Assembly: GCA_016776635.1 (NCBI GenBank)
Contig: JADHSZ010000001.1
Span: 1-35,063, forward strand
DNA from: Alphaproteobacteria bacterium
GTDB taxonomy: Bacteria > Pseudomonadota > Alphaproteobacteria > UBA11136
DNA length: 35,063 nt
Reading direction: 5' to 3'
The position numbers and the translations under genes are program-made. Below the pieces are notes generated by a model. It saw only the letters and a list, made by a program, of their open reading frames with translations. It ran no database searches and was not told where the DNA came from. Below, in pieces: positions 25,274-33,634 of the stretch (position 1 is its first letter; every line of letters begins with the position of its first letter).

Positions 25274-26083
25274 CTATTTGCCTTTTTTGCCGATGGCGTC
25301 GCGCAAAAGGCGGGAGATGGGCTGGTCGAGAAGGTCATTGGTGGCGATAATATTACCGCTTTCCATCATGGTTGCGCCGCCCTTGAGGTCGCTGACCATG
25401 CCTCCGGCCTCGCGCACCAGAAGGATTCCCGCGGCCATGTCCCACGGCTTCAGTCCGGTTTCCCAGAGTCCGTCATAACGTCCCGCCGCCACATAGGCGA
25501 GATCGAGGGCCGCCGAGCCGAACCGGCGCACGCCGGCGCAGGTGTCCATTACCGCGGAAAGCATCTCAAGACAGGCGGGATGGCGATCGCGCCCAAGGCA
25601 GGGAATGCCGGTGGCCAGCACCGAATCCTTCAGTGCCCGCCGTGCCGAAACCCGCAGCCTGCGGTCGTTGAGAAAGGCGCCCTGGCCCCGTTCGGCGCGG
25701 AACATTTCGTCACGAACGGGATCGTAAATGACGCCTGCGTTCAAGATGCCGTTGCTTTCATGGGCGATGGAAATGGCGAAATGGGGCAGACCATGGAGGA
25801 AATTAATGGTGCCGTCCAAGGGATCTATGATCCAGCGGTTGTCCGGGTCTTTGCCGGCGATGGTGCCGCTCTCTTCCATGAGAAAGCCGAAATCGGGCCG
25901 TGCCCGGCCCAGTTCCGCATGGAGGGTCTTTTCGGCCTGGATATCGGCCTGGGAGACAAAGTCAGCGGGGCCTTTCAATGACACCTGAAGCTGTTCCACC
26001 TCGCCGAAATCACGCACCAGTTTCCGCGCCGCCTTGCGTGCGGCGGCGATCATGACGGTGAGGATGGGTGACATGGTGGCCAT
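25274..26083 (-). CDS. suhB: Inositol monophosphatase family protein
   Basis: 269 residues. Metal-binding residues are all present: FLMEESG (E70/E71), WIIDPLDGTINFLHGLP (D87, D90) and WDMAAGILLVREAGG near the C-terminus. Such enzymes hydrolyse inositol-1-phosphate; SuhB members also act in rRNA antitermination. It is co-directional with efp (20 bp apart). A 209-bp gap (25065-25273) with no gene I can see separates it from the OmpA-like gene. Confidence 0.92.
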   Translation of the reverse strand: MATMSPILTVMIAAARKAARKLVRDFGEVEQLQVSLKGPADFVSQADIQAEKTLHAELGRARPDFGFLMEESGTIAGKDPDNRWIIDPLDGTINFLHGLPHFAISIAHESNGILNAGVIYDPVRDEMFRAERGQGAFLNDRRLRVSARRALKDSVLATGIPCLGRDRHPACLEMLSAVMDTCAGVRRFGSAALDLAYVAAGRYDGLWETGLKPWDMAAGILLVREAGGMVSDLKGGATMMESGNIIATNDLLDQPISRLLRDAIGKKGK

Positions 26084-26103
26084 GGGGCGGGGGGCAAAAA
26101 GCC

Positions 26104-26670
26104 CTAGTCCTTGGCCCGTTCGGAGTAACTGCCGTCTTCGGTGTTGACCACTACCCTGGTGCCGGCGGCGATATGGGGCGGCACCATGATGCGCATGCCG
26201 TTTTCAAGGACCGCCGGCTTGTAAGAGGAAGAGGCCGTCTGTCCCTTTACCACCGGATCGGCCTCGGTAATGGTCATGGTGACCATGGGTGGAAGCTGGA
26301 CCGCCACGGGTTTGCCTTCGATAAAGTCCACAGTCACCGCCATGCCGTCCTGGAGAAACCCCGCCGATTCACCCAATGTGTCGCGGGACAGGGTCATCTG
26401 TTCATAATTCTCGGCATCCATGAAGGTGAGGGTCTCGTCGTCGGCAAAGAGGAAGGTGCTGGCCCGTTCCTCCACGGTCAGTTTTTCCACGCTGTCATTT
26501 GTGCGCCAGCGCTCGTTGGTCTTGAGCCCCGACTGGACATCGCGCATCTCCACCTGGATGAAGGCGCTTCCCTTGCCCGGCTGCAAAAGGTTGATCTTGA
26601 GAACGGCGTACTGGCGTCCCTGATGTTCGATGACGTTGCCGGAACGGATGGTATTGGCCTGGATTTTCAT
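26104..26670 (-). CDS. efp: Elongation factor P
   Basis: 188 residues from ATG 26670 (MKIQANTIRSGNVIEHQG). EF-P rescues ribosomes stalled at polyproline. The modification loop reads LLQPGKGSAF with Lys33 at the tip, the type that receives beta-lysine. Domains II and III follow with TLTFMDAENYEQ and MVPPHIAAGTRVVVNTEDG. The genes for both modifying enzymes are adjacent (epmB upstream by 61 bp, epmA divergent). The proline-rich OmpA-like gene two places downstream would be a natural client. Confidence 0.95.
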   Translation of the reverse strand: MKIQANTIRSGNVIEHQGRQYAVLKINLLQPGKGSAFIQVEMRDVQSGLKTNERWRTNDSVEKLTVEERASTFLFADDETLTFMDAENYEQMTLSRDTLGESAGFLQDGMAVTVDFIEGKPVAVQLPPMVTMTITEADPVVKGQTASSSYKPAVLENGMRIMVPPHIAAGTRVVVNTEDGSYSERAKD

Positions 26671-26731
26671 GGGGGAGGCCCGCGACTTGTTAAAAAATGT
26701 TTCTTTCGGGGGAAACGCGGCGCAGAAACTA

Positions 26732-27886
26732 TCACTCCGGCTCGGTGGAGGCAACGCCGTCACGCGGGTCCGTGGCCGGGGGATAGGCGTGGACGCCGCC
26801 CTGATAGTCCTCCACCTGGTAGGTGTCCTCTGTGCCGCCATGATCGCCATCTTCCTGAGGTGTCAGATAGGCGGGGGTGAGGGGGACCTTGCCGTGTCCG
26901 CCCGGTATATCCAGCACATAGGTGGGTTGGCACAGACCCGAGATACGTCCTCTCAACTCGCGCATGAGTTCCTGGCCACGGGCGATGGGGGTGCGAAAAT
27001 GGCCCGTGCCGCGCGCCAGATCGCAATGATGAAGGTAATAGGGTTTGATGCGGTGACGCACCATGGTCCGGAACAACGCTTCCAATACGTCCGTATCGTC
27101 ATTGATTCCCTTGAGAAGCACGGTCTGGCCAAGCAGGGGAACGCCGGCATCACTTAAGGACCGGCAGGCGGCAAGGGCCTCGGTGTTTAACTCATCGGCG
27201 TGGTTACAGTGCACCACCACATAAGCCGCGGTTTCCTCAGGAGCCGTCAGCGCCGCCACGAGATCATCCGAGATGCGCTCCGGCTCGGCAACGGGCACAC
27301 GGCTGTGCAGGCGCACCACAGCCACATGGGGGATGGAATCGAGACGCTCCAGAATGTGACTGATCTTCGCCACCGGCAGCATCAGGGGGTCGCCCCCGCT
27401 CAGGATCACCTCCCAGATTTCTTCATGGGTTTCGATATAGGCCAGCGCCACCTCCAATTCGTCCGCCGACAGGACGTTGCCGTGGTCCTCTTTGTTTGGT
27501 CCCACGGTGTCGTTGCGGAAACAGAAGCGGCAATAGGCGGGACAGAGGTGGTTGGCCTTGAGCAGGACCCGGTCGGGATAGCGGTGCACAATGCCGGTTA
27601 TGGGGGAAAAGGCCTCGTCGCCGATGGGGTCGGCGCTCTCGAAGGAGCTCTCCGAAAGTTCCCGTGCGTCGGGTAGGTATTGCCGCGCCAGAGGGCCGCT
27701 GTCGCCGTCGGGGGGCAGATCCTCCATATGCTCCATACGTTCGGCGAGGCCCGCCGGCAAGCGCAGGGCAAATTTTTCCGTGACGGCACGCAGCAATTCT
27801 ATTCCTTCTCTGGGGATCAGCCCCGCGGCTGCGAGTTCCTCCACCTGGCGAAAGGGCCTGGGTGAAGGTTTGTCCTGATAAGTCAT
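26732..27886 (-). CDS. epmB: Radical SAM lysine 2,3-aminomutase, EF-P beta-lysine branch
   Basis: 384 residues from ATG 27886. The radical SAM motif CPAYCRFC (C115, C119, C122), ILSGGDPLML for SAM binding, CDLARGTGHFRTP and VLDIPGGHGKVPL are visible. The last two carry the substrate aspartates (D289, D326) and the PLP lysine (K333) as in clostridial KamA, rather than the shorter E. coli EpmB sequence. Its place beside efp and epmA indicates it makes beta-lysine for EF-P. The C-terminal 40 residues are acidic and probably disordered. Functional assignment rests on context; family is certain. Confidence 0.85.
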   Translation of the reverse strand: MTYQDKPSPRPFRQVEELAAAGLIPREGIELLRAVTEKFALRLPAGLAERMEHMEDLPPDGDSGPLARQYLPDARELSESSFESADPIGDEAFSPITGIVHRYPDRVLLKANHLCPAYCRFCFRNDTVGPNKEDHGNVLSADELEVALAYIETHEEIWEVILSGGDPLMLPVAKISHILERLDSIPHVAVVRLHSRVPVAEPERISDDLVAALTAPEETAAYVVVHCNHADELNTEALAACRSLSDAGVPLLGQTVLLKGINDDTDVLEALFRTMVRHRIKPYYLHHCDLARGTGHFRTPIARGQELMRELRGRISGLCQPTYVLDIPGGHGKVPLTPAYLTPQEDGDHGGTEDTYQVEDYQGGVHAYPPATDPRDGVASTEPE

Positions 27887-27952
27887 GACTCGAACCTGCG
27901 TTTTGGTGCATGTATGGGGCGCACCCATCAATAGAGGAAAGCGGAGGCCAGC

Positions 27953-29014
27953 GTGCAAAAAAAATGGTGGTCACGGGAAAAAATTGCGGCCCGACTTCCG
28001 TTTCTCGAAGCGCGGGGCGCCGTTCTTGGCGCCGTAAGGGCTTTTTTCACCGGGTGTGATTTTCGCGAGGTGGAGACCCCGGCCCTCCAGATTTCACCCG
28101 GTATGGAACCCCATTTGCGGCCTTTTGCCACGACGCTGAATGAACCCGGCGGGGCCAGTCGCGGGTTTTACCTTCACACCTCCCCGGAATTCGCCATGAA
28201 GAAACTGCTGGTGGCGGGATTGCCCAGAATTTTCCAGCTGGCGCGGGTGTTTCGCGATGGCGAGCGTTCGGACACCCATCATCCCGAATTCACCATGCTG
28301 GAATGGTACCGCGCCGGTGATGAGACTCCGGCCCTGATCGAGGATTGCCGGAATCTTCTCTGCGCCGCGCTGGAGGCGGTTCCCGGCCGTGGCAATTTTA
28401 CGTGGCGGGGACGGCATTGCGATCCGGCCAAGCCGTGGCAGGTCATGAGCGTGGCCGAGGCCTTCGACCGCTACTGCGGCATTGACCTTCTCGCCACCGC
28501 CCCCGATCCCTTGTCTCCCGACGCCGCCCTATTGGCCGAGGAGGCGCAGCGTATGGGAATCGCACCGCGAGACGAGGACCGCTGGGAAGATATTTTTTTC
28601 CGCATTTTTCTCGACCGTATCGAGCCTAATCTTGGCCTGGAGACACCCACCATACTCACCGACTATCCGCTGTCCATGGCGGCTTTGGCCCGGCCCGCGC
28701 CCCATGACCCGCGCGTGGCAGACCGCTTTGAGCTTTTTGTCTGTGGGTTGGAACTGGCCAATGCTTTTGGCGAATTGACCGATGCTGTGGAACAGCGCCG
28801 CCGCTTCGAGGCCGACCAGAAATTGCGCCGGGAGCTTTACGGAGCGCGGGTTTCCATTGACGAGGATTTCATGGCGGCGCTTGAGGCGGGGCTTCCCCAA
28901 AGCGCCGGTATTGCGCTGGGTTTCGACCGGCTAGTGATGCTTTGCGCCGGGGCGGAACATATGGAAGATGTGCTCTGGGCCCCCGTTGACGGCGGGGAAG
29001 GCGGGACGGGCTAA
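27953..29014 (+). CDS. epmA: EF-P--lysine lysyltransferase EpmA (PoxA/GenX)
   Basis: 353 residues from GTG 27953 with GGAGG 6 nt upstream (MQKKWWSREKIAARL). It is a class II lysyl-tRNA synthetase paralog without the anticodon-binding domain: motif 2 VFRDGERSDTHHPEFTMLEW and motif 3 SAGIALGFDRLVML are intact. It attaches (R)-beta-lysine to EF-P Lys33. It is divergent from epmB with about 65 bp between the starts, so the promoters overlap. The full set epmA, epmB and efp sits within 3 kb. Confidence 0.94.
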   Translation: MQKKWWSREKIAARLPFLEARGAVLGAVRAFFTGCDFREVETPALQISPGMEPHLRPFATTLNEPGGASRGFYLHTSPEFAMKKLLVAGLPRIFQLARVFRDGERSDTHHPEFTMLEWYRAGDETPALIEDCRNLLCAALEAVPGRGNFTWRGRHCDPAKPWQVMSVAEAFDRYCGIDLLATAPDPLSPDAALLAEEAQRMGIAPRDEDRWEDIFFRIFLDRIEPNLGLETPTILTDYPLSMAALARPAPHDPRVADRFELFVCGLELANAFGELTDAVEQRRRFEADQKLRRELYGARVSIDEDFMAALEAGLPQSAGIALGFDRLVMLCAGAEHMEDVLWAPVDGGEGGTG

Positions 29015-29024
29015 AACACGGTCG

Positions 29025-29657
29025 TCAGGCGGATGTCTCCGCGAGAACCCTGTGGAAGGCCTTGAGGGCCTTTGCGGGTCCACCTTCGTGATCCCATACG
29101 GCGGAAATCACGGCCAGGAAATCCGCCCCCGCCTCAATCAGAATCGGCGCATTGTCCGGGGTAATGCCGCCAATGGCTACCGCGGGCACATTGCCGATGT
29201 CTCGCCACCAGGAGAGGATTTCCGGAGACGGATTGCCCTCGGCTTCTTTCGTGGTGGTGGGGAAAAAGGCGCCGAAAGCCACGTAATCGGCTCCGGCTCC
29301 CGCGGCCTCGATGGCAAGATGACGCGAGTCATGGCAGGAGACGCCGATAACCGCATCTGGACCCATCATGGCGCGGGCCTCGGCGTAGGGTATGTCATCC
29401 TGGCCCAGATGAACGCCGTCGCATCCCGTCTCCCTGGCAAGGTCCGGTCTGTCGTTGAGGAGGAACGTCACATCGCGATCCTGGCAGACGGGGCGCAGAA
29501 TCTCCGCGGCGCGGAGGATGGCCTCGCCCTCCATATCTTTCAGGCGCATCTGCACACAGGCCACCTTCACGGCGTCAAGGGCGGCGGCAAGGGTCTCGCC
29601 GAAGGGGACAGGGTCCAATTGTGGCGGCGTGATGAGATAGAGTTGGCAGGCGCTCAC
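29025..29657 (-). CDS. thiE: Thiamine phosphate synthase
   Basis: Joins HMP-PP and thiazole phosphate to make thiamine phosphate. 210 residues from GTG 29657. Motifs [28 protein letters not shown] and [10 protein letters not shown] form the beta-barrel pyrophosphate site, and AIGGITPDN the C-terminal loop. The family's canonical Q-x-R-x-K is Q-M-R-L-K. It is the last gene of a three-gene minus-strand operon after a cyclic-nucleotide-binding protein (14 bp apart); no other thi gene is nearby. Confidence 0.93.
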   Translation of the reverse strand: MSACQLYLITPPQLDPVPFGETLAAALDAVKVACVQMRLKDMEGEAILRAAEILRPVCQDRDVTFLLNDRPDLARETGCDGVHLGQDDIPYAEARAMMGPDAVIGVSCHDSRHLAIEAAGAGADYVAFGAFFPTTTKEAEGNPSPEILSWWRDIGNVPAVAIGGITPDNAPILIEAGADFLAVISAVWDHEGGPAKALKAFHRVLAETSA

Positions 29658-29671
29658 ATCGGGAGCCTTTT

Positions 29672-30073
29672 CTAGTTCTTCCCGCGCATGAATTCTTCGG
29701 TCACATCCCTGACGCGCTGGACGAGGACGGTAATGACACGCCTCATGCTTGGATCGAGGTCAGTGAGGCGGCTGGAAAATTCCTTTTTGGATATGGCTAC
29801 CAGCTTGGTGGGCTCCTTGGCGATGGCCGTCGCCATGCGCGGACGGTCGTCAAGCAACGCCATTTCACCAAGGATGTCGCCTTTTTTCAGCACCGCAATG
29901 ATCTGGGGGTTATCGCCGCGCGATCCCACTCTGATCTCCACACGGCCTTCCTTGACCAGATAGGCATACTCGCCCCTGTCGCCTTCATCGAAGATGGTTT
30001 CGTCGGCGCGATAGGTTTCACGCTTGAAAGAAGGACGTTTGGATTTTTTTTGCGGTTCTGGTGATTTGGCCAT
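29672..30073 (-). CDS. Cyclic nucleotide-binding domain protein
   Basis: 133 residues from ATG 30073. A short basic N-terminus ([17 protein letters not shown]) precedes one cNMP domain: [40 protein letters not shown] (phosphate cassette with the E and R) and a helical end. There is no DNA-binding or kinase domain, so it is a stand-alone sensor or anchor. It sits in an operon with a hypothetical gene (16 bp) and thiE (14 bp). Confidence 0.9.
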   Translation of the reverse strand: MAKSPEPQKKSKRPSFKRETYRADETIFDEGDRGEYAYLVKEGRVEIRVGSRGDNPQIIAVLKKGDILGEMALLDDRPRMATAIAKEPTKLVAISKKEFSSRLTDLDPSMRRVITVLVQRVRDVTEEFMRGKN

Positions 30074-30089
30074 GTGATGGTTGTCTCCG

Positions 30090-30509
30090 TTAGCGACGTT
30101 TTTCCAGCCACTTGCGGCAAGAGTCCGTGGCATTGTTTACCCCATCCAGATCAAGAGAATCCATCTTTCCATGCCATAGCTCGGCCCCGAGTTCAGCGGC
30201 GATGGCGGCAATTTTCCCGCGGCTGGCGGCGCCGCCGCTGTAGCGGATGACTTTCATTCCCTGGCGCAGGGCGCTCAGGGCGAGTCCCGGTTCATCGCCG
30301 CAATCGAGGACGGCGGTGATATGTCCCGGCGGCAGGCCGTCCTGTTCGGCCACGGCTTTCTCCACCACTTTGCGAAACCATCTGGCGCCCGCATAGGCGG
30401 CGGCGAAAGGCGCGCTGGCGATGGTGACGGGCACTCCGCACTGCATCGCGGCGGTCACCGCCGAACGGGCGTGGTCCAGGCTGTGGATGATGATGACGCG
30501 GGGTTTCAT
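30090..30509 (-). CDS. Conserved hypothetical protein (alpha/beta)
   Basis: 139 residues beginning MKPRVIIIHSLDHARSAVTA. Alternating hydrophobic strands and helices (VPVTIASAPFAAAYAGARWF, ITAVLDCGDEPGLALSALRQ, MKVIRYSGGAASRGKIAAIA) suggest a Rossmann-like fold. I do not recognise the family or a catalytic motif. It is first in an operon with a cyclic nucleotide-binding protein and thiE. Confidence 0.8.
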   Translation of the reverse strand: MKPRVIIIHSLDHARSAVTAAMQCGVPVTIASAPFAAAYAGARWFRKVVEKAVAEQDGLPPGHITAVLDCGDEPGLALSALRQGMKVIRYSGGAASRGKIAAIAAELGAELWHGKMDSLDLDGVNNATDSCRKWLEKRR

Positions 30510-30649
30510 GGGAACAAGGCCAAAGATAGGAATATTGATGCAGGCACATCATGCCATGAATCCCATTGTCATTCAGTAGCGGAGGTAACGCACTCGAGTC
30601 GGCGCGGTGGATCGTTTATGATGGGGGTCCATCGGGAAAGATCGCCGCC

Positions 30650-31558
30650 ATGCCAGAAAAAAGAAAATCCGGGTCAAAGCACCCTTCGGTCACTAAACGT
30701 CCGAGGTTCTATAGCAACAGACGGTTGCGGCCGTTCTTTCCTCTTTTTCTGGTGGCCGGGATCGCTACCTATGCCTATTACGCATGGCCGGTGGATGTTA
30801 CGGCGACCCAGGTCTTCCGTGGCCGGGCGGTGGAAGCCCTGCCCCTGCGCGGAACCGTGGAGCACGAATACGCTACCGCCCACGCCGAGGCGGATGGACG
30901 CGTGGTGGAGATCACGGTGGCTGAGGGTAACGAGGTCTTCGAAGGGGAAATCCTCGCCCGTCTTGAGCGGCCCGAAAAAATCCCAGAAAAAGTCTATGTT
31001 ACTGCGCCCATGTCGGGCTTCGTGCTGGGTGTTGATGCCGAGGTCGGCGCCCAGGTGGCGCCGGGTCAGCCATTGTTTCATATACGCACATGCTGTACCC
31101 GGCGTGTGGTGGTGGAAGTGGCCGAGGAGAAAATCGTCAAATTGATTGTCGGCCAGGATGCGTATGTGGCCTCGGATGCATTGCCCGAAGAAGTTTTCCG
31201 GGCCGAGCTGAAGGCCATTATTCCCCGTTCATCCTCCCCGGGACAGGGCTATCTGCTGCACATTCCCATGCAGTTGGGAGCACCGCTGGAGATTGGTTCC
31301 AGGGTCAATGTGGATGTCATCGTGCGTCAGGAGGAAGACGTTATTCTGGTTCCCCTGGACGCCTTGACGGAGGGGCGTGTCTGGGTGGTGGAGGGAAAAC
31401 GGGCGGTGCGCCGGAAGGTGGAGGTAGGCAGTCTCATCGATGACAGGGCCCATATTCTGTCCGGACTCGAGGACGGCGAAGAGATTATTCTGAATGCACC
31501 GCCGGAACTTCATGCCGGGCGGCGTATCGCCGTTATAAAGGGTCCCCCTACCGAGTAA
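30650..31558 (+). CDS. HlyD-like membrane-fusion adaptor, orphan
   Basis: 302 residues from ATG 30650; the frame is open to 30566. One N-terminal helix (FFPLFLVAGIATYAYYAWPV), then a biotinyl-lipoyl-like half (EADGRVVEITVAEGNEVFEG ... VTAPMSGFVLGVDAEVGAQV), beta-barrel and membrane-proximal domains (VILVPLDALTEGRVWVVEGK). Unusually, there is almost no coiled-coil hairpin between the lipoyl halves, and a vicinal Cys pair occurs (IRTCCTRR). No RND pump or ABC partner is adjacent. Confidence 0.8.
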   Translation: MPEKRKSGSKHPSVTKRPRFYSNRRLRPFFPLFLVAGIATYAYYAWPVDVTATQVFRGRAVEALPLRGTVEHEYATAHAEADGRVVEITVAEGNEVFEGEILARLERPEKIPEKVYVTAPMSGFVLGVDAEVGAQVAPGQPLFHIRTCCTRRVVVEVAEEKIVKLIVGQDAYVASDALPEEVFRAELKAIIPRSSSPGQGYLLHIPMQLGAPLEIGSRVNVDVIVRQEEDVILVPLDALTEGRVWVVEGKRAVRRKVEVGSLIDDRAHILSGLEDGEEIILNAPPELHAGRRIAVIKGPPTE

Positions 31559-31588
31559 GTGCCGGGGATGCCTTGGTTCCGGTTTCCC

Positions 31589-32596
31589 CTACCCCAGTTT
31601 TCCCAGCGCCGCTGCCGTATCCAGCATGCGGTTGGAAAAGCCCCATTCGTTGTCGTACCAGGACAAGACCCGGCAGAAGCGGCCTTCGATAACCTGGGTC
31701 TGGGTTATATCGAAGGTGGAACTGTTGGCGTTGTGATTGAAATCAACGGACACCAGGGGCGCATCGGAAACGCCGAGGATGCCGTTGAGTTTCCCCTTTG
31801 CGGCCTCTGAAATGGCGCCGTTGATTTCCTTGATGCTGGTATCGCGCGCGGCGGTGAAGGTGAGGTCCACCAGCGAGACATTGATGGTGGGCACGCGGAT
31901 GGCCGATCCGTCGAGTTTGCCCTTGAGTTCCGGCAGTACCAGCCCCACGGCGCGGGCGGCGCCGGTGGAGGTGGGAATCATGGAATTGGCCGCGGCCCGT
32001 GCCCGGCGCAGGTCCGAATGCAGGGTATCGACGATTTTCTGGTCGCCGGTATAGGCATGGATGGTGGTCATATATCCACGTTCGATACCGATGGCGTTGT
32101 TGAGGACGAAAGCCACCGGGGCCAGGCAATTAGTGGTGCATGACGCGTTGGAAACCACGGTGTGAGAATCCGCCAATTGATCGTGGTTGACGCCGTAGAC
32201 CACGGTGATATCGGCGCCGTCGGCTGGAGCGGAAACCAGCACTCGCTTGGCGCCGGCCTCTATATGCTTGGCGGCCTGGTCGCGTTTGCTGAAAAACCCC
32301 GTGCATTCCAGGGCGATATCCACATCCAGGTTGCTCCATGGCAGCTTTGCGGGATCGCGTTCGGCGATGACCTTAATAGGGCCATGGCCGAGATCCATGA
32401 AGTCTTCACCGACGGTTACGTCTCCGGGCAGAGGGCCGTGGGCGGAATCGTATTTCAACAGGTGGGCGTTGGTGTCAACGGGTCCGAGGTCGTTAATGGC
32501 AACCACCTCCAGGTCCGTGCGTCCGGACTCGTGAAGAGCCCGCAGCACAAGGCGTCCAATACGCCCAAATCCATTGATCGCGAGACGAACAGCCAT
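31589..32596 (-). CDS. gap: Glyceraldehyde-3-phosphate dehydrogenase, type I
   Basis: 335 residues from ATG 32596: Rossmann start [20 protein letters not shown], the catalytic cysteine in [13 protein letters not shown] (C153), and [20 protein letters not shown]. It catalyses the phosphorylating NAD step of glycolysis and gluconeogenesis. The tkt and pgk genes that often flank gap in related genomes are absent here. TATACA on the minus strand at 32647-32652, with TTGCCC about 15 bp upstream, may be its promoter. Confidence 0.97.
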   Translation of the reverse strand: MAVRLAINGFGRIGRLVLRALHESGRTDLEVVAINDLGPVDTNAHLLKYDSAHGPLPGDVTVGEDFMDLGHGPIKVIAERDPAKLPWSNLDVDIALECTGFFSKRDQAAKHIEAGAKRVLVSAPADGADITVVYGVNHDQLADSHTVVSNASCTTNCLAPVAFVLNNAIGIERGYMTTIHAYTGDQKIVDTLHSDLRRARAAANSMIPTSTGAARAVGLVLPELKGKLDGSAIRVPTINVSLVDLTFTAARDTSIKEINGAISEAAKGKLNGILGVSDAPLVSVDFNHNANSSTFDITQTQVIEGRFCRVLSWYDNEWGFSNRMLDTAAALGKLG

Positions 32597-32782
32597 CCAC
32601 ACTCTCCTGCTTGGCCGGAATGAAAGGAAAAATAACGCGGCGTTTATGTATACCGTGTCCTTGCGGGGGGCAAGATGCCGTTGCCGATACGCGGCGTCAA
32701 CCACCATGGCTATTTAAAAGGAAAAATAACTCCTTTTTTCCTGATTTTCCCATGGCGGTGTCTTGCCGGGGAGGGGACGCAG

Positions 32783-32812
32783 TTGACGCTCTCCGTGGGG
32801 GAAGCGTATCTT
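32783..32812 (+). promoter_or_regulatory. Candidate sigma70 promoter of the zapA cluster
   Basis: TTGACG (32783-32788) and TATCTT (32807-32812) with 18 bp between, 44 bp upstream of the small coiled-coil gene. An AAAAGGA/TCCTTTT inverted repeat (32716-32737) lies above it. Confidence 0.5.
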
Positions 32813-32855
32813 CACCGGGAAGCAGACGAGGTGTAGAGGAATGGGGGCGTAGTTC

Positions 32856-33074
32856 ATGGCGAAGACCAATGTGGAAAAGGCCAAGAAACGCCTTGATAAG
32901 GCGGTATCCCGGCTTGAGGCTATGTCTCAGGACGACAGCGCCTTGACGGCGGCCCAGGCCGGGGAACTCGCCTCCCTGAAGAGCGAGCGCGATTCCTTGC
33001 GGGATACCGCCCGCGCCGTTTCCGAGCGTCTCGATTCCACCATCCAGAGAATCAAGGGAATCCTGGAGTCCTGA
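32856..33074 (+). CDS. Small coiled-coil protein upstream of zapA (DUF4164-like)
   Basis: 72 residues, MAKTNVEKAKKRLDKAVSRL then LASLKSERDSLRDTARAVSE and a C-terminal helix: almost wholly heptad coiled coil. Small proteins of this kind precede zapA in many alphaproteobacteria and are grouped as DUF4164. The stop is 2 bp before the zapA start, so the two are translationally coupled. A role with ZapA at the division ring is inferred from position only. Confidence 0.75.
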   Translation: MAKTNVEKAKKRLDKAVSRLEAMSQDDSALTAAQAGELASLKSERDSLRDTARAVSERLDSTIQRIKGILES

Positions 33075-33076
33075 GA

Positions 33077-33403
33077 ATGAGCCATCTCTCCATCACCATC
33101 AACGGCCAGAACTACACCATCGCCTGTGACGACGGACAGGAAGATCGCATCCGTGAACTTGCCGCCGGCATCGATACAAAAATTCAGAGCCTGGTGGGTG
33201 AGGTGGGACAGGTGGGCGATAACCGGCTTTTGGTGATGGCTGGCCTGTTGGTGGCCGACGAGTTGGCGGAACTGAAGGAAGCGGCGGGGGGGTCGCCTGG
33301 GCGGGAGAATTCCGCTCCCGGGGATGATACGGATATTGCTGAAGGGATCGACCATCTCGCCCAGCGCATCGAAGCTATTGCTTCGCGTCTGGAGCAATCC
33401 TAA
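33077..33403 (+). CDS. zapA: Cell division protein ZapA
   Basis: 108 residues: MSHLSITINGQNYTIACDDG, then EDRIRELAAGIDTKIQSLVG and RLLVMAGLLVADELAEL. This is the ZapA dimerisation domain followed by a coiled coil that crosslinks FtsZ filaments. The linker GGSPGRENSAPGDDTD is low-complexity. 6S RNA and ygfA follow in the order usual in proteobacteria. Confidence 0.93.
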   Translation: MSHLSITINGQNYTIACDDGQEDRIRELAAGIDTKIQSLVGEVGQVGDNRLLVMAGLLVADELAELKEAAGGSPGRENSAPGDDTDIAEGIDHLAQRIEAIASRLEQS

Positions 33404-33417
33404 AATCCTCCACAAGG

Positions 33418-33568
33418 CGGGCGCTGCGTGGCGCGTTAGGTTGTTTCATCCCTCGGGCCAATAATTCCATCTTGGGAACCGTCCCTGCCGGAGCCGTGGT
33501 TCCGGTATATGGTGCCCACCTGCATTGCAGGCTCAAAGGATGTCCATGACCAAACGGCCAGCGCGGCC
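33418..33568 (+). ncRNA. ssrS: 6S RNA
   Basis: The zapA-ygfA gap folds by eye into a long rod with an internal bubble. Closing-stem pairs include GCGCTG (33421-33426) with CAGCGC (33559-33564), TGGC with GCCA, and CATCC (33447-33451) with GGATG (33538-33542). The terminal arm has GGAACC paired with GGTTCC. A small CCTGC-ATT-GCAGG hairpin lies on the 3' side of the bubble. 6S RNA binds sigma70 RNA polymerase. Exact ends are estimates. Confidence 0.75.
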
Positions 33569-33576
33569 CCGCCCTA

Positions 33577-33606
33577 TTATTTACACTCCGGTTATTTACA
33601 CTCCGG
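33577..33606. repeat. Perfect tandem duplication of 15 bp
   Basis: TTATTTACACTCCGG occurs twice back to back, between 6S RNA and the ygfA start. It looks like a recent slippage event. Confidence 0.9.
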
Positions 33607-33634
33607 ATTTTTCCCGAACCATGTCCTCCGAAAT

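Noticed and set aside
26732..27886. Lysine fermentation enzyme KamA
   Set aside because: No other kam genes are near, and efp and epmA flank it, so the EF-P role fits better.
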